From Enterococcus innesii (GTDB taxonomy: Bacteria > Bacillota > Bacilli > Lactobacillales > Enterococcaceae), in assembly GCA_018982785.1 (NCBI GenBank), contig JAHHEN010000003.1, positions 496,001 to 560,000 of the forward strand: a DNA stretch of 64,000 nucleotides, written 5' to 3'. A program made the position numbers and the translations under genes. Positions within the stretch are counted from its first letter, which is position 1. Each line of letters opens with the position of its first letter. The notes beneath the pieces are model-generated. The model searched no databases and had not been told where the DNA came from. It saw only the letters and a program-made list of their open reading frames with translations. Below, piece by piece: positions 7,901 through 17,515 of this stretch.

Positions 7901-10211
7901 ATCACAATCGAGGACCTCTCGGCATGATTCTAAGAAAGGTACTGCTAAAAAAGCATCAAAGCCCCCTAAAGCCAAAGGCAAACGAAGTATTGGGAGTATT
8001 ATTTTAAAAGTGTTTATGGGCCTATTTTTCTTAGGCTGTATCGGGATTTTATCAGGAATGGGGCTGTTTTGGTGGTATGCCAAAGATGCGCCAGCACTTG
8101 ATGAAACACGTTTGGATTCGACTGTTTCTTCACGTTTTTATGCCTCCAACGGTGAATTGATCACTGAATTCGGAAGTGAAACGAGAGAAAAAATCACGGC
8201 AAGTGAGATCCCCCAACTGCTAGAAGACGCGATCGTCTCTGTTGAAGATCGTCGGTTCTATCAGCATATCGGGGTCGATCCGATCCGGATCGTTGGTTCT
8301 GCATTATCCAATGCCACAACCGGCGGTATGCAAGGCGGAAGTACCTTGACCCAGCAATTGATCAAGCTGTCCTTCTTTTCTACCAGCGCCGAAGATCAAA
8401 CATTACGAAGGAAAGCACAAGAAGCTTGGATGGCGGTTCGGCTTGAACAAACCAAATCAAAGCAGGAAATCTTGACTTACTATATTAATAAGGTGTATAT
8501 GTCCAACGGGGTTTATGGAATGCAAACAGCCGCCATGAAGTTTTACGGCAAACCTTTGGCTGAACTAGATCTTGCCCAAACTGCCTTAATAGCTGGTTTA
8601 CCAAATGCCCCTTCTGCTTTTGACCCTTTCGCTCATCCTGATAATGCGAAAAGTCGTCGAGATGTGGTTTTGGGCGCAATGCTTGAAAACGAGAAAATCA
8701 CGCAAGCAGAATATGATGCCGCCGTTGCCGAGGATATTCAAGAAGGCTTGCAGAAAAACCCACGAGAAAATCAAGAGTGGAAATACTTTGATAATTACTT
8801 CAACGAAGTGATCGCAGAAGTTAAAGAAAAAACCGGCAAAGATGTTTATACAGATGGTTTAGATATTTACACCAATGTCGATATCGATGCACAAAAACGG
8901 TTATATGATATCGTCAACAGCGATGACTATGTTAATTATCCAGACGACAAGATGCAAGTTGCCGCTACCTTAGTTGATGTCAATACGGGCAAAGTCACGG
9001 CTCAAATCGGTGCCCGCAACGTTGATGATGTTCTCGCAAACAATCTGGCTGTCAACGTCGCTCGGGACTTTGGATCGACCGTTAAACCGATCACAGACTA
9101 CGGCCCTGCCTTCCAATTTTTACAAGACTCTACCGGTAGAATGATTTTAGATGAACCTTATACTTACAAAGGAACCGATATCCCTGTGTACAACTGGGAT
9201 CGCCAATATATGGGCAACATCACGCTGCGAACTGCTTTAGCAGAATCTAGAAATGTACCAGCAGTGAAATTGTTTGATGAAGTTGGTGCGGATAATATCG
9301 CAGACTTTCTTAGCGGTCTAGGTATCGAATACCACACGATCACTCAATCTAATGCGATTTCCAGCAATACGGATAAATTAGATGGCACAAAATATGGAAT
9401 CTCCAGCCTGAAAATGGCCGCTGCTTATGCTGCGTTTTCAAATGGCGGCACCTATTATGAACCTCAGTATGTCAATAAAATCGTCATGCAAGATGGCACA
9501 GAAGATGAAGAATCCTTTAAAGTTGATGGTCAAGAAGCAATGGATGATACCACTGCTTATATGGTGACAGATATCTTGAAAGATGTTATCTCCGTCGGTA
9601 CTGGAACCAACGCGCAAATCGATGGTTTGTACCAAGCAGGGAAAACGGGAACTTCCAATTACACCGATGACCAGCTAGCACAACTTGATACATCGAATGG
9701 TGCCTACCCTGATATTACTTTTGCCGGCTATACTCCCTCCTACTCATTGGCGGTTTGGACCGGATACAACGACAAAATGACACCTATCACTGATAGTAGT
9801 ACCCATGTGGCTTCTGATGTTTATCGAGAATTGATGCAATATGTTTCTGCTTCTGTAGAAAACAAAGACTGGACAATGCCAGATGGTCTGACACGGATCG
9901 GAAATGAACTTTATCTTGAAGGAACTTATACCCAGCCGACCTATTCGGCACCAAGTTCTTCTAGCAGTAGTTCCTATGTTGAACCTTCGACATCTTCTAC
10001 AGAAAGCAGTGAGTCAACCGAATCTAGTTCAACCGAGTCCTCAAGTGAAGTGACACCACCAGTATCGACACCGGATGAGGATGATTCATCATCGGTCGTT
10101 ACACCTCCTGCTTCTAGTCAGGACCCTGGCTCAACAACACCTTCCAGCAGTGAAGAAAATCCTTCCTCACCGCCGGATCCGCCAGAGCCAAACGATGGCA
10201 ATTCCGAATAA
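7890..10211 (+). CDS. pbp1A: Class A penicillin-binding protein 1A
   Basis: About 773 residues. Three in-frame ATGs (7881, 7884, 7890) follow AAGGAG; 7890 has the most natural spacing. A basic cytoplasmic tail and a membrane helix (about residues 35-60) come first. The glycosyltransferase GT51 domain shows EDRRFYQHIGVD (near 117) and GGSTLTQQ. The transpeptidase shows S-T-V-K (near 395), ESRN and AGKTGTSNY (near 584). The final ~90 residues are a Ser/Thr/Glu/Pro-rich low-complexity tail after the catalytic domain. It polymerises and cross-links peptidoglycan outside the membrane. Co-transcribed with recU. Confidence 0.96.
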   Translation: MANESQSRTSRHDSKKGTAKKASKPPKAKGKRSIGSIILKVFMGLFFLGCIGILSGMGLFWWYAKDAPALDETRLDSTVSSRFYASNGELITEFGSETREKITASEIPQLLEDAIVSVEDRRFYQHIGVDPIRIVGSALSNATTGGMQGGSTLTQQLIKLSFFSTSAEDQTLRRKAQEAWMAVRLEQTKSKQEILTYYINKVYMSNGVYGMQTAAMKFYGKPLAELDLAQTALIAGLPNAPSAFDPFAHPDNAKSRRDVVLGAMLENEKITQAEYDAAVAEDIQEGLQKNPRENQEWKYFDNYFNEVIAEVKEKTGKDVYTDGLDIYTNVDIDAQKRLYDIVNSDDYVNYPDDKMQVAATLVDVNTGKVTAQIGARNVDDVLANNLAVNVARDFGSTVKPITDYGPAFQFLQDSTGRMILDEPYTYKGTDIPVYNWDRQYMGNITLRTALAESRNVPAVKLFDEVGADNIADFLSGLGIEYHTITQSNAISSNTDKLDGTKYGISSLKMAAAYAAFSNGGTYYEPQYVNKIVMQDGTEDEESFKVDGQEAMDDTTAYMVTDILKDVISVGTGTNAQIDGLYQAGKTGTSNYTDDQLAQLDTSNGAYPDITFAGYTPSYSLAVWTGYNDKMTPITDSSTHVASDVYRELMQYVSASVENKDWTMPDGLTRIGNELYLEGTYTQPTYSAPSSSSSSSYVEPSTSSTESSESTESSSTESSSEVTPPVSTPDEDDSSSVVTPPASSQDPGSTTPSSSEENPSSPPDPPEPNDGNSE

Positions 10212-10226
10212 CTGTGAATAGCGAAA

Positions 10227-10262
10227 AACAGTAGATCAACGTTTGATCTACTGTTTTTTTTG
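10227..10262 (+). terminator. Terminator after pbp1A
   Basis: Inverted repeat AACAGTAGATCAA / TTTGATCTACTGTT followed by a long T tract. Confidence 0.9.
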
Positions 10263-10267
10263 AATCA

Positions 10268-10539
10268 CTACCATGAAAAAAGAAGCTTACTTTTCAAGCT
10301 CTTAAAAAATAATCTCTTATCAGATAACTGATAGACCTGCTTGTGCATTTCATCAAACAAACTAATCACATTTTCTTTCGCCTTGTTGACTTAATAAACT
10401 CTCTTTGGAATGATCATGAATCCCCTCGATTCGCATTTTGGTCTTAAGAATCATCTGTTCTGGTCTGATCTTTGCCTCTTGAATCACTCGGTTTGCTTTT
10501 CTTCTAGCAAAGACTAAGACTCCGCTGCACTCTGTTCAT
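10268..10539 (-). pseudogene. Possible decayed or doubly frameshifted small gene
   Basis: This ~300-base stretch between pbp1A and nth has no intact ORF, yet the minus strand reads plausibly as one small protein if two frame changes are allowed. It begins ATG at 10539 (MNRVQRSLS), moves to FARRKANRVIQEAKIRP and MILKTKMRIEGIHDHSKESL, then to AKENVISLFDEMHKQVYQL with a stop at 10268. There is no clear ribosome site, and it begins directly after the nth terminator. It may be a remnant, or a real ~90-residue gene hit by the base deletions seen elsewhere in this sequence. No family recognised. Confidence 0.3.
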
Positions 10540-10558
10540 TTGTTCTTTTTTAGCAAGT

Positions 10559-10590
10559 AAAAACGCTAAGCAAAATTGCCTAACGTTTTT
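10559..10590 (-). terminator. Terminator after nth
   Basis: AAAAACG...CGTTTTT imperfect hairpin (inner arms TTAGGCAA and TTGCTTAG) ending in T residues on the minus strand, just 3' of nth. Confidence 0.7.
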
Positions 10591-10603
10591 AATCATAACT
10601 AGT

Positions 10604-11275
10604 TTATTTTGCGTACTTTTTAGATAGTTTTTTTCCCTTCATCCGGAGCTTCCCTTCTTGACACATCGCCAGCAACGGGCAAATCTCACACTTTGGTGCC
10701 CTTGCAGTGCAATGATAGCGGCCGAAAAAAATCATTGTATGGTGGGTTTTGACCCACAATGGTTCGGGAATCTTTTTCATCAGCGTTTGTTCAACTTCTA
10801 ATACATTGGCGTCTAATTTACAGATACGTAATCTTTTTGATACCCGTTCGACGTGAGTATCAACAGCAATTGCCGGTATGCCATAAGCATCACCTAAAAC
10901 CACGTTTGCAGTTTTTCTACCGACACCTGGTAACGAAACCAAATCCTCTCTCGTTTTTGGCACTTCCCCACCAAAACGCAATAGCAATTCTGAAGCACAA
11001 GCCTTGATATTTTTTGCCTTGTTTCGATATAAACCGATCGACTTGATTTTTGCAATCACGTCTCCTAAAGGTGCTTCGCTCAATGCTTGCGGTGTGGGAT
11101 AGGCCTCAAAAAGCGCAGGGGTGACTTTATTTACCGAGACATCTGTTGCTTGCGCACTTAAGATGACTGCTATCAATAATTCAAACGCATTTTTAGATAC
11201 CAATTCGCCATGCGCTTCGGGAAACATCTCATACATTGTTTCGATAGCGGACATTGTTTTTTCTTTACTGATCAT
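10604..11275 (-). CDS. nth: Endonuclease III
   Basis: 223 residues. The helix-hairpin-helix LPGVGRKTANVVLG carries the catalytic lysine, VDTHVERVSKRL carries the catalytic aspartate, and the C-terminal iron-sulfur loop has the C-x6-C-x2-C-x5-C pattern (CTARAPKCEICPLLAMC). It is a DNA glycosylase/AP lyase for oxidised pyrimidines in base excision repair. It follows dnaD, the usual Firmicute pairing. The start is uncertain: the nearest AAGGAG is about 13 bases before ATG 11275, and MSAIETMYE is an alternative. Confidence 0.95.
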   Translation of the reverse strand: MISKEKTMSAIETMYEMFPEAHGELVSKNAFELLIAVILSAQATDVSVNKVTPALFEAYPTPQALSEAPLGDVIAKIKSIGLYRNKAKNIKACASELLLRFGGEVPKTREDLVSLPGVGRKTANVVLGDAYGIPAIAVDTHVERVSKRLRICKLDANVLEVEQTLMKKIPEPLWVKTHHTMIFFGRYHCTARAPKCEICPLLAMCQEGKLRMKGKKLSKKYAK

Positions 11276-11299
11276 AGGACTATTTGAACTCCTTGTCTG

Positions 11300-12001
11300 T
11301 TACTCTCCTTCTAACCAATTATGCATAGGGATTTTGGGCATTGGTCCTTCTTCCTGTGAAGCATTCTCATTTTGAAGAAATTGTTTTTTTCTTCTTTTTT
11401 GTTCTTCCTCAACTTGCGCTTTCGACGTAATATTCTTACGTTCCCACGAAAGTAAGATACGATCGATGTAATTCAAGCTATAAGCCTGATTCAAAACCGC
11501 TTCTCGCAAAGCAAACTGAATCAGTTCCGGATCGTAGTGGTCCTCATCCAACCACTGCCCGATCCGCTGGTATTCGATCGCTGACAACGGCCGACCGAAC
11601 TCTCCTTCAAACAAACGATATAACCCACGAATTTTTTCCTCATTTGATTCTGCTTTTTCATTTTTTGATTGCTGTTTTAAGAGAAATTCTAGACGCTCAT
11701 AAATCCCTGTAAAATCATAATAATCAACCATTTTCCCAGCAGTATCTTTTTTTGACTCCATCCGCACTACATCTTTTTTTAGCAATTGATTTAACCAATG
11801 ATAAATTTCTTTTTGATCACTGCCCATCACAGAGGCAATCTCACGTAAATCGGGAAAATCATTTCCTTGCTCATGACTCCGATACAACTGCAGCCATAAC
11901 AAAAATTCATCATTCGTCAATCCCAGATGATGGTAATTCTCTAAAAGCAAATTTGAAATTGTTGTTTGCCCTTTTGCTAAATATTCCTTTAACGAAACCA
12001 T
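11300..12001 (-). CDS. dnaD: DNA replication protein DnaD
   Basis: 233 residues. An N-terminal winged-helix region (about residues 15-100, with LTNDEFLLWLQL and VMGSDQKEIYHWLNQL) is followed by the DnaB_2/DDBH2 domain around LYRLFEGEFGRPLSAIEYQRI and YIDRILLSWERKNI. The C-terminal tail is charged. DnaD remodels DNA and helps load the replicative helicase at oriC and at restart sites. AGGAG lies upstream of ATG 12001. It is followed closely by nth. Confidence 0.93.
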   Translation of the reverse strand: MVSLKEYLAKGQTTISNLLLENYHHLGLTNDEFLLWLQLYRSHEQGNDFPDLREIASVMGSDQKEIYHWLNQLLKKDVVRMESKKDTAGKMVDYYDFTGIYERLEFLLKQQSKNEKAESNEEKIRGLYRLFEGEFGRPLSAIEYQRIGQWLDEDHYDPELIQFALREAVLNQAYSLNYIDRILLSWERKNITSKAQVEEEQKRRKKQFLQNENASQEEGPMPKIPMHNWLEGE

Positions 12002-12069
12002 ACTGCATCCTCTTCTCCTTGATTCACCTGAAACCCTATGATCCTTTCGTTCAGGATCGATCCAATAAA

Positions 12070-12098
12070 AAGGGGACGACGCAAATGCGGACGTCCCA
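12070..12098 (-). terminator. Terminator after perR-ridA
   Basis: Minus strand GGGACGTCCGCA / TGCGTCGTCCC hairpin followed by CTTTTT. Confidence 0.8.
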
Positions 12099-12112
12099 CG
12101 ATTCCTTGTTGG

Positions 12113-12499
12113 TTACGCTTTTTCTTTCACTGCCGCGATGATTTCAACTTCAACCAAAACATCTTTTGGCAAGCGAGCAACTTCTACAGCAGAACGTGCC
12201 GGTAACTCTTCATTGAATAACGTACTATACGTATTGTTAAAAGGAACGAAGTCATTCATATTTTTTAAGAAACAGGTAGTCTTTACAATATCATTTGGTG
12301 TCAGTTCTGCCGCTTCAAGAATCGCTTCAATATTTTTTAGTACTTGCTGTGTTTGAACCTCAATCGTCGTGCCGACAACTTCCCCTGAAACAGGATCTAA
12401 CGGCACTTGACCAGAAGCAAACAAGAAGCCGTTTGCGATTTTTGCTTGAACGTAAGGACCGATTGCTTGTGGCGCTTGATCAGTAGCGATTATTTTCAT
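12113..12499 (-). CDS. ridA: RidA family enamine/imine deaminase
   Basis: About 128 residues from ATG 12499 (MKIIATDQAP), with GAGGAGG 8 bases upstream; the longer frame to 12535 lies inside perR. Family motifs are QAIGPYVQA, FASGQVPLDP, the central DIVKTTCFLKNM and ARSAVEVARLP with the active-site arginine. RidA hydrolyses reactive enamines made by PLP enzymes such as threonine dehydratase. Its start overlaps the perR stop (ATGA), so it is coupled to the peroxide regulator. Because RidA proteins can be activated by chlorination, the pairing may have meaning, but that is inference. Confidence 0.9.
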   Translation of the reverse strand: MKIIATDQAPQAIGPYVQAKIANGFLFASGQVPLDPVSGEVVGTTIEVQTQQVLKNIEAILEAAELTPNDIVKTTCFLKNMNDFVPFNNTYSTLFNEELPARSAVEVARLPKDVLVEVEIIAAVKEKA

Positions 12500-12936
12500 T
12501 TTGTTTCCTCCTCTTTCGCTTGGCACTCTGGACATAGACCATAAACTTCTAATCGATGGTTATTTATTTGATACCCAGTTAGTTTTGAAGCAGCCATTTC
12601 GACATCTTCAAGCCCTGGATAGTAAAAATCAGCGATCTTTCCACACTGTTGGCAGATAGCATGATAATGAGGCTCAGTTGTAAAATCAAATCGACTGGAG
12701 GCATCTCCATAATTCATTTCTTTTACAAAGCCAATTTCTGTGAATAAACGTAAATTATTGTAGACCGTTGCGACACTAATACCAGGAAAATGAACTTCAA
12801 TCGCCCGATAAATCTCTTCAGCAGTTGGATGAGCATCGTGACTGGCCAAAAATTCTAATATCGCTACTCGCTGCGGTGTAATACGAATATTCTCATGTTT
12901 TAATCGTTTGATCGCTTCATCGTAGATCGTACTCAC
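12496..12936 (-). CDS. perR: Fur family regulator, PerR type
   Basis: 146 residues with a GTG start preceded by GGAGGAACTCCT. The DNA-binding helix is ITPQRVAILEFL, then HPTAEEIYRAI and VATVYNNLRLF. YGDASSRFDF and HYHAICQQCGKIADF supply the regulatory metal ligands (His and Asp residues as in PerR). Two CxxC pairs (CQQC, CPEC) make the structural zinc site. PerR rather than Fur is chosen from the DASSRFDF segment and likeness to enterococcal PerR. It senses hydrogen peroxide through metal-catalysed histidine oxidation. Forms a two-gene unit with ridA. Confidence 0.85.
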   Translation of the reverse strand: MSTIYDEAIKRLKHENIRITPQRVAILEFLASHDAHPTAEEIYRAIEVHFPGISVATVYNNLRLFTEIGFVKEMNYGDASSRFDFTTEPHYHAICQQCGKIADFYYPGLEDVEMAASKLTGYQINNHRLEVYGLCPECQAKEEETK

Positions 12937-12966
12937 AGGAGTTCCTCCATTTCTCTTATCTTTCCT

Positions 12967-12995
12967 ATCATACTATGTAAAACCCAAAAATTCAA
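12967..12995 (-). promoter_or_regulatory. perR promoter
   Basis: Minus strand TTGAAT, 17 bp, TATGAT, about 30 bases before the GTG start of perR. I see no clear PerR box (TTATAAT-N-ATTATAA) over it. Confidence 0.65.
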
Positions 12996-13063
12996 ACAGC
13001 TTTCCTTGTTTTTTTCTAAGGTATAGCGCTTTTTTCAGCCCGTCTTTATGCCCCTTTTGAGAA

Positions 13064-13093
13064 AGAAAAGCAGACAATCCAATGTCTGCTTTC
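13064..13093 (-). terminator. Terminator after cysK
   Basis: Minus strand AAAGCAGACA / TTGTCTGCTTT hairpin followed by TCTTT. Confidence 0.75.
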
Positions 13094-13102
13094 TCCTTCT
13101 TG

Positions 13103-14031
13103 TTAGTCTTCAAACTGATAGAGCGCTGTGGACAGATAGCGTTCGCCATTGTCGGGCACGATTGCTAAGACTTTTTCCCGGAACCTAGTTCTTTTGCCAC
13201 TTGTAAAGCAGCTTGGATCGCAGCTCCTGAAGAGATACCTACTAAGATTCCTTCTTTCATTCCAACTTCGCGTGCAGTTTTCATCGCATCTTCACTAGCA
13301 ATTGCAATGACTTGGTCATAGATTTCGGTGTCTAATACTTTAGGGACAAATCCAGTACCGATCCCTTGAATCTTATGCGGTCCTGGCTTGCCACCTTCTA
13401 AAATCGCAGATTCGGCAGGCTCAACACCAACTATTTTCAAATTGGGATAGACGCGCTTCAGTTCTTTACCCGCTCCAGTGATCGTTCCACCAGTGCCGAT
13501 CCCAGCGACAAAAGCATCTAAACCTTTTGATTCAAACGCATCCTCAATTTCTTTACCTGTCGTTTTTTCATGAATTTCTGGGTTAGCCGGATTTTCAAAT
13601 TGTAATGGCATATAGTAGCCGTCTTGCTCTGCTAATTCTTTTGCTTTATTGATGGATCCTGTGATCCCTTCAGATCCAGGGGTCAAAATCAACTCTGCGC
13701 CATAAGCTTGTACGATTTTGCGTCTTTCGATACTCATCGTTTCTGGCATAACCAACACAACGCGATAGCCTTTTGCCGTACCGATCATGGCTAAACCAAT
13801 CCCTGTATTTCCTGAGGTTGGCTCGATAATCGTATCGCCAGCTTTCAATAAGCCACTTTTTTCAGCTTTTTCAATCATGGCTAAAGCAATTCTGTCCTTT
13901 ACGCTACCCCCAGGATTGAAAAACTCTAATTTCACATACACATCAGCAGAACCTTCTTCTACGATATGATTTAATTTGACGATTGGCGTATGTCCAACTA
14001 ATTCATTGACCGATTGATAGATTTTTGTCAT
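13103..14031 (-). CDS. cysK: Cysteine synthase, O-acetylserine (thiol)-lyase (3' frameshift)
   Basis: PLP enzyme making cysteine from O-acetylserine and sulfide. The PLP lysine motif is NPGGSVKDR, the substrate loop is [12 protein letters not shown], the phosphate-binding loop is GTGGTITG, and ISSGAA is near the C-terminus. The frame ends early at 13165 in the given sequence. Adding one A to the A5 run (13172-13176) restores [20 protein letters not shown] to a stop at 13103, the conserved end of CysK and the normal ~308-residue length. It appears monocistronic. Confidence 0.93.
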
Positions 14032-14174
14032 TGAAAATCCCTCCCGTTCTTATTCTTCCATTCTACCTAAAATACCTCGGAGTTGCGAATAAAAAGTAAG
14101 CAATTTCAAAATTTTTTTTCTTATAGCTTTCTACTTTGGTCTTTTTCCACTGACTAGAGTTTGATTGTCACGAC

Positions 14175-14226
14175 AAAAAAACCTTAAGATTAGCTGCAGT
14201 TGTAGCAACCCATCCTAAGGTTTTTA
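14175..14226 (-). terminator. Terminator after the autolysin gene
   Basis: Minus strand AAAAACCTTAGGAT ... ATCTTAAGGTTTTTTT long hairpin ending in T residues. Confidence 0.75.
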
Positions 14227-14232
14227 ATATAC

Positions 14233-15102
14233 TTATACGATCAACTCTTGTCCGATGACGATTGTCTCACTGGATAATCCATTCGATGCCATCAACGCAT
14301 CAACGGTTGTGCCAAATCGATTGGCGATATCCCAAAGCGTATCCCCAGAAGCAACTTGATAGCTCTGAGCTGAAGATGTACTACCTGAATACGTGGTCGT
14401 CGTTGTTTCGCTGGTCGTTGTGCTCGTTGTGTTTGACCATGCTGTACTTTGTGTCGTTCCTGTATCGAACCGTGTAAGCTGATAGGTTTCGATCAACCAG
14501 TTCAGTTTTTGTGCGTAACCTGGATCGGTAGCATAACGCCCCGTCAAATAATTTGTCGCATCATAAAATGAGGTGGTTTGGCTTTTCCAGACACCACTGT
14601 AATGGGCAGTCCCTGTCGCAAAACTTGTACTTCGCAAGACGTTCGCATGATCCTGAAACGATTCCCAATAAGAGTTATATTGACGAAACGGTTCATTCAT
14701 TTCTACCCACTGACCATTCAAATACTCTTGGGTAGGCATATACACACTTTGACCGTTGTAGCTGCCTTTGACCCCAAATAAATTGTAATAAGGTGCATTG
14801 GATAATGCGGAAGAACCATAGCCGCTTTCTAAAATTGCTTGAGCGATCATCACAGAAGCATACAGATCATTGTTGGCAGCAACATCTTGTGCTGACCAGC
14901 CAATTTGCTCGATGAAACCTGAGATGTCTTGCGTCGCATATTGGTTCTCAGCAGCTTGTACTTGTTGAGGAACGAAAGAGATCGCCGTTGGAGCTAACAT
15001 CATTCCGGCGCTCATTAGTGAAACGACCGCCTTCTTGCTAGGTTTTTTACTCGACTTCTTTGGTTGATGATGTCTTTCGCTTCTAGTTTGATAGCTTTTC
15101 AT
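14233..15102 (-). CDS. Secreted N-acetylglucosaminidase with C-terminal LysM domain
   Basis: About 289 residues from ATG 15102, with GGAGGG upstream. The N-terminus is long and basic, followed by a hydrophobic signal segment ending PQQVQAAEN. The GH73 domain (about residues 55-205) shows SVMIAQAILESGYG with the catalytic glutamate, NLFGVKGSYNG and the YxxxWESFQDHANVL region. A Ser/Thr-rich linker leads to one LysM repeat (YQVASGDTLWDIANRFG to the end). It hydrolyses cell-wall glycan and resembles enterococcal AtlA-type autolysins, but with a single LysM and no large N-terminal Thr-rich domain. It has its own near-consensus promoter. Confidence 0.92.
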   Translation of the reverse strand: MKSYQTRSERHHQPKKSSKKPSKKAVVSLMSAGMMLAPTAISFVPQQVQAAENQYATQDISGFIEQIGWSAQDVAANNDLYASVMIAQAILESGYGSSALSNAPYYNLFGVKGSYNGQSVYMPTQEYLNGQWVEMNEPFRQYNSYWESFQDHANVLRSTSFATGTAHYSGVWKSQTTSFYDATNYLTGRYATDPGYAQKLNWLIETYQLTRFDTGTTQSTAWSNTTSTTTSETTTTTYSGSTSSAQSYQVASGDTLWDIANRFGTTVDALMASNGLSSETIVIGQELIV

Positions 15103-15149
15103 TTTACCCTCCACTAAGTGTACGTTTTTTCAAATAAATCAATAAAACT

Positions 15150-15178
15150 ATTATACGGAAAAACTTTCAGCTATGCAA
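15150..15178 (-). promoter_or_regulatory. Promoter of the autolysin gene
   Basis: Minus strand TTGCAT, exactly 17 bp, TATAAT, about 40 bases before the start codon. Confidence 0.8.
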
Positions 15179-15373
15179 ACAATGTCTCCTTTTCGATCGC
15201 TAAAAAAACTTTAAAAAAACTTTTCAGTCCCCCTCCTCATTTTCCGATCCATCGCCGAGTTTTTTAAAAAACTATTTGCTTTTATCCTGTTGCTTTCCTC
15301 TTCGTATTCAAAAACTTTGTCTCTTGCTATAAAACCTTTTTTTCAAAATCTTAGCCACTGCTAATCTACATCC

Positions 15374-15398
15374 ATCACTCTGGCACTTTCAGAGTGAT
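15374..15398 (+). repeat. Inverted repeat in the autolysin/transketolase intergenic region
   Basis: ATCACTCT and AGAGTGAT form an 8-bp stem without a T tract on either side. It lies 3' of the transketolase terminator. The rest of the gene-free stretch 15179-15407 is AT-rich and shows nothing else I can name. Confidence 0.5.
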
Positions 15399-15407
15399 AA
15401 TAACTCG

Positions 15408-15445
15408 AAAAACACGTTCGAAAATCGAAAAGATTCTCGAACGTG
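15408..15445 (-). terminator. Terminator after transketolase
   Basis: Minus strand CACGTTCGA / TCGAACGTG stem followed by TTTTT. The TCGAACGTG arm resembles half a LexA site but is better explained by the hairpin. Confidence 0.85.
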
Positions 15446-15469
15446 CAGCTTTTTCTTTGTATCGACCAA

Positions 15470-17467
15470 TTAGTTGATTGATTTGAAGGTATTCACAACA
15501 TTTTCAACACTGAAGCCGAATTCTGCTAATACCTTGTCACCAGGTGCTGATGCACCGAAATGATCGATCGCGATCACTTTTCCATGGCAGCCAGTGTAAC
15601 GTTCCCAACCAAATGGGGAAGCCGCTTCGATCGCTACCCGTTTCTTCACTGCTTTTGGCAAGACACTTTCTTTGTATTCTAAGCTTTGGGCTTCAAACAG
15701 ATCAAAGCTTGGTAAGGAGACCACCGATACATCGATGCCTTCTTCTGCCAATTTAGCTTGTGCTTGGACCGCAAGATTCACTTCAGAACCTGTGGCGATC
15801 AAAATACCCGCTGGTGTTTCACCGGCTTGTTTTGAAATCACATAGCCACCTTTTGCGACATTTTCATCCGCACCGGTTTGCGTGCCTTCGATCACTGGTA
15901 GGTTTTGTCGACTTAAGACTAAGACCGTTGGCTTATCGGTTGTCGTCATGGCCAGTCTCCAAGCAGCACGGGTTTCATTGCCGTCTGCTGGACGAATCAC
16001 TTGGACATTTGGCATACAACGGACGCTAGCTAATTGCTCGATCGGCTCATGCGTCGGTCCATCTTCTCCAACCGCCACGGAGTCATGCGTCAAGACATAG
16101 ATCACAGGTGCATGCTGGATCGCAGACAAGCGCACCGCTGGACGCAAGTAATCAACGAAGACGAAGAAGGTTCCGCCATAGATTCGCGTACCGCCATGCA
16201 ATTGGATTCCGTTCATCGCTGCCGCCATCGCAAATTCTCGGACGCCAAACCAAATGTTGCGGCCTTCGTATTGGCCAGGTTCAAAGTCTTTTTCTGCTGC
16301 CACCATCGTGTTGTTGGATCCAGAAAGGTCAGCCGATCCACCCCAGAGACTAGGGACGGCTTTGGATAAGGCTTGGATCATCTCTTTGCTGGATACTCGA
16401 CTAGCTTGTGAGCTGCCAACTTCGTAGCTTGGTAATGCTGCATCCCAATCTGCTGGCAATTCACCCGCAAAGGCTTGTTTGAATTGCGCAGCAAGTTCTG
16501 GGTAGGCTGCTTCATAGGCACGGAAGGTTTCGTTCCAAGCTGCTTCAGCTTTTTGCCCTTCATCGATCATGGTTTCTTTGAAGCGCGCAGCAACTTCGTC
16601 AGGTACAGTAAATTCTGGGTACTCCCAGCCATAAATCGCTTTTGCTGCAGAAATGCCTTCGGCACCGATCGGCGCACCATGAACGGCAGAGGTGCCTTGA
16701 TTTGGCGCACCGTATCCGATCACAGTCTTGATTTCGATCAAGGTTGGTTTGTCGCTTTCAGCTTTTGCTTCGTCGATTGCTTTTGAGATCGCTTCTAAAT
16801 CATTGCCGTCTTCAACGAGAATATGTTGCCAGCCATACGCTTCAAAACGCGCACCGACATTTTCTGTAAAGGCTTTTGAGGTCGGACCATCCAGGGAGAT
16901 GTCATTTGAATCGTACAAGACGATCAGTTTATCTAATTTCATGTGACCCGCCATGGATGCAGCTTCTTGCGAAACGCCTTCCATCAAGTCCCCATCGCCA
17001 CATAAGGCGTAGGTATAGTGATCAATGACTTGATACTTGTCGCGATTGTAGGTTGCCGCCAAGTGGGCTTCGGCCATCGCCATACCGACTGCCATAGCGA
17101 TCCCTTGTCCTAAAGGTCCAGTGGTTGCTTCCACGCCGTCTGTGTGATCGACTTCTGGATGCCCTGGCGTGCGGCTATCCCATTGACGGAAGTTTTTTAG
17201 ATCCTCAATGGTCACATCGTAACCAGACACGTGCAACAAGCTGTACAATAACGCCGAACCGTGTCCAGCAGACAAAACAAAGCGGTCACGATCCACCCAG
17301 TTGCGAGAAGTCGTTGGATTGACTTTCAAGTGTTTCGTCCACAAGGCATAGGCCATGGGTGCTGCCCCCATCGGTAATCCTGGATGTCCTGAATTGGCTT
17401 TTTGTACGGCTTCGATACTTAATGTACGAAGGGTGTTCACTCCTAATTGATCGATTTTATCAAACAA
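15470..17467 (-). CDS. tkt: Transketolase
   Basis: 665 residues with a TTG start at 17467 and AGGAGG 8 bases upstream. Thiamine-diphosphate binding is shown by [15 protein letters not shown] followed by [11 protein letters not shown]. The pyrimidine domain shows [14 protein letters not shown] and [15 protein letters not shown], and the N-terminal [16 protein letters not shown] is typical. The enzyme transfers two-carbon units in the non-oxidative pentose phosphate pathway. It is full length and intact. It has its own promoter and terminator, so it is transcribed alone. Confidence 0.97.
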   Translation of the reverse strand: MFDKIDQLGVNTLRTLSIEAVQKANSGHPGLPMGAAPMAYALWTKHLKVNPTTSRNWVDRDRFVLSAGHGSALLYSLLHVSGYDVTIEDLKNFRQWDSRTPGHPEVDHTDGVEATTGPLGQGIAMAVGMAMAEAHLAATYNRDKYQVIDHYTYALCGDGDLMEGVSQEAASMAGHMKLDKLIVLYDSNDISLDGPTSKAFTENVGARFEAYGWQHILVEDGNDLEAISKAIDEAKAESDKPTLIEIKTVIGYGAPNQGTSAVHGAPIGAEGISAAKAIYGWEYPEFTVPDEVAARFKETMIDEGQKAEAAWNETFRAYEAAYPELAAQFKQAFAGELPADWDAALPSYEVGSSQASRVSSKEMIQALSKAVPSLWGGSADLSGSNNTMVAAEKDFEPGQYEGRNIWFGVREFAMAAAMNGIQLHGGTRIYGGTFFVFVDYLRPAVRLSAIQHAPVIYVLTHDSVAVGEDGPTHEPIEQLASVRCMPNVQVIRPADGNETRAAWRLAMTTTDKPTVLVLSRQNLPVIEGTQTGADENVAKGGYVISKQAGETPAGILIATGSEVNLAVQAQAKLAEEGIDVSVVSLPSFDLFEAQSLEYKESVLPKAVKKRVAIEAASPFGWERYTGCHGKVIAIDHFGASAPGDKVLAEFGFSVENVVNTFKSIN

Positions 17468-17515
17468 TGGTAGTTCCTCCTAATTTAGGTTTTTTTTACC
17501 TTTATTACATCTCTT

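Noticed and set aside
9950-10205. Ser/Thr-rich tail of PBP1A as a tandem repeat array
   Set aside because: Low-complexity with no fixed repeat unit; common at the C-terminus of class A PBPs in this group.
15413-15445. TCGAACGTG arms as a possible LexA box
   Set aside because: The arms are 15 bases apart and form the transketolase terminator with a T tract; spacing is wrong for CGAAC-N4-GTTCG.
15544-17322. Several plus-strand ORFs of 60-111 codons
   Set aside because: Antisense shadows of the transketolase gene with no supporting signals.
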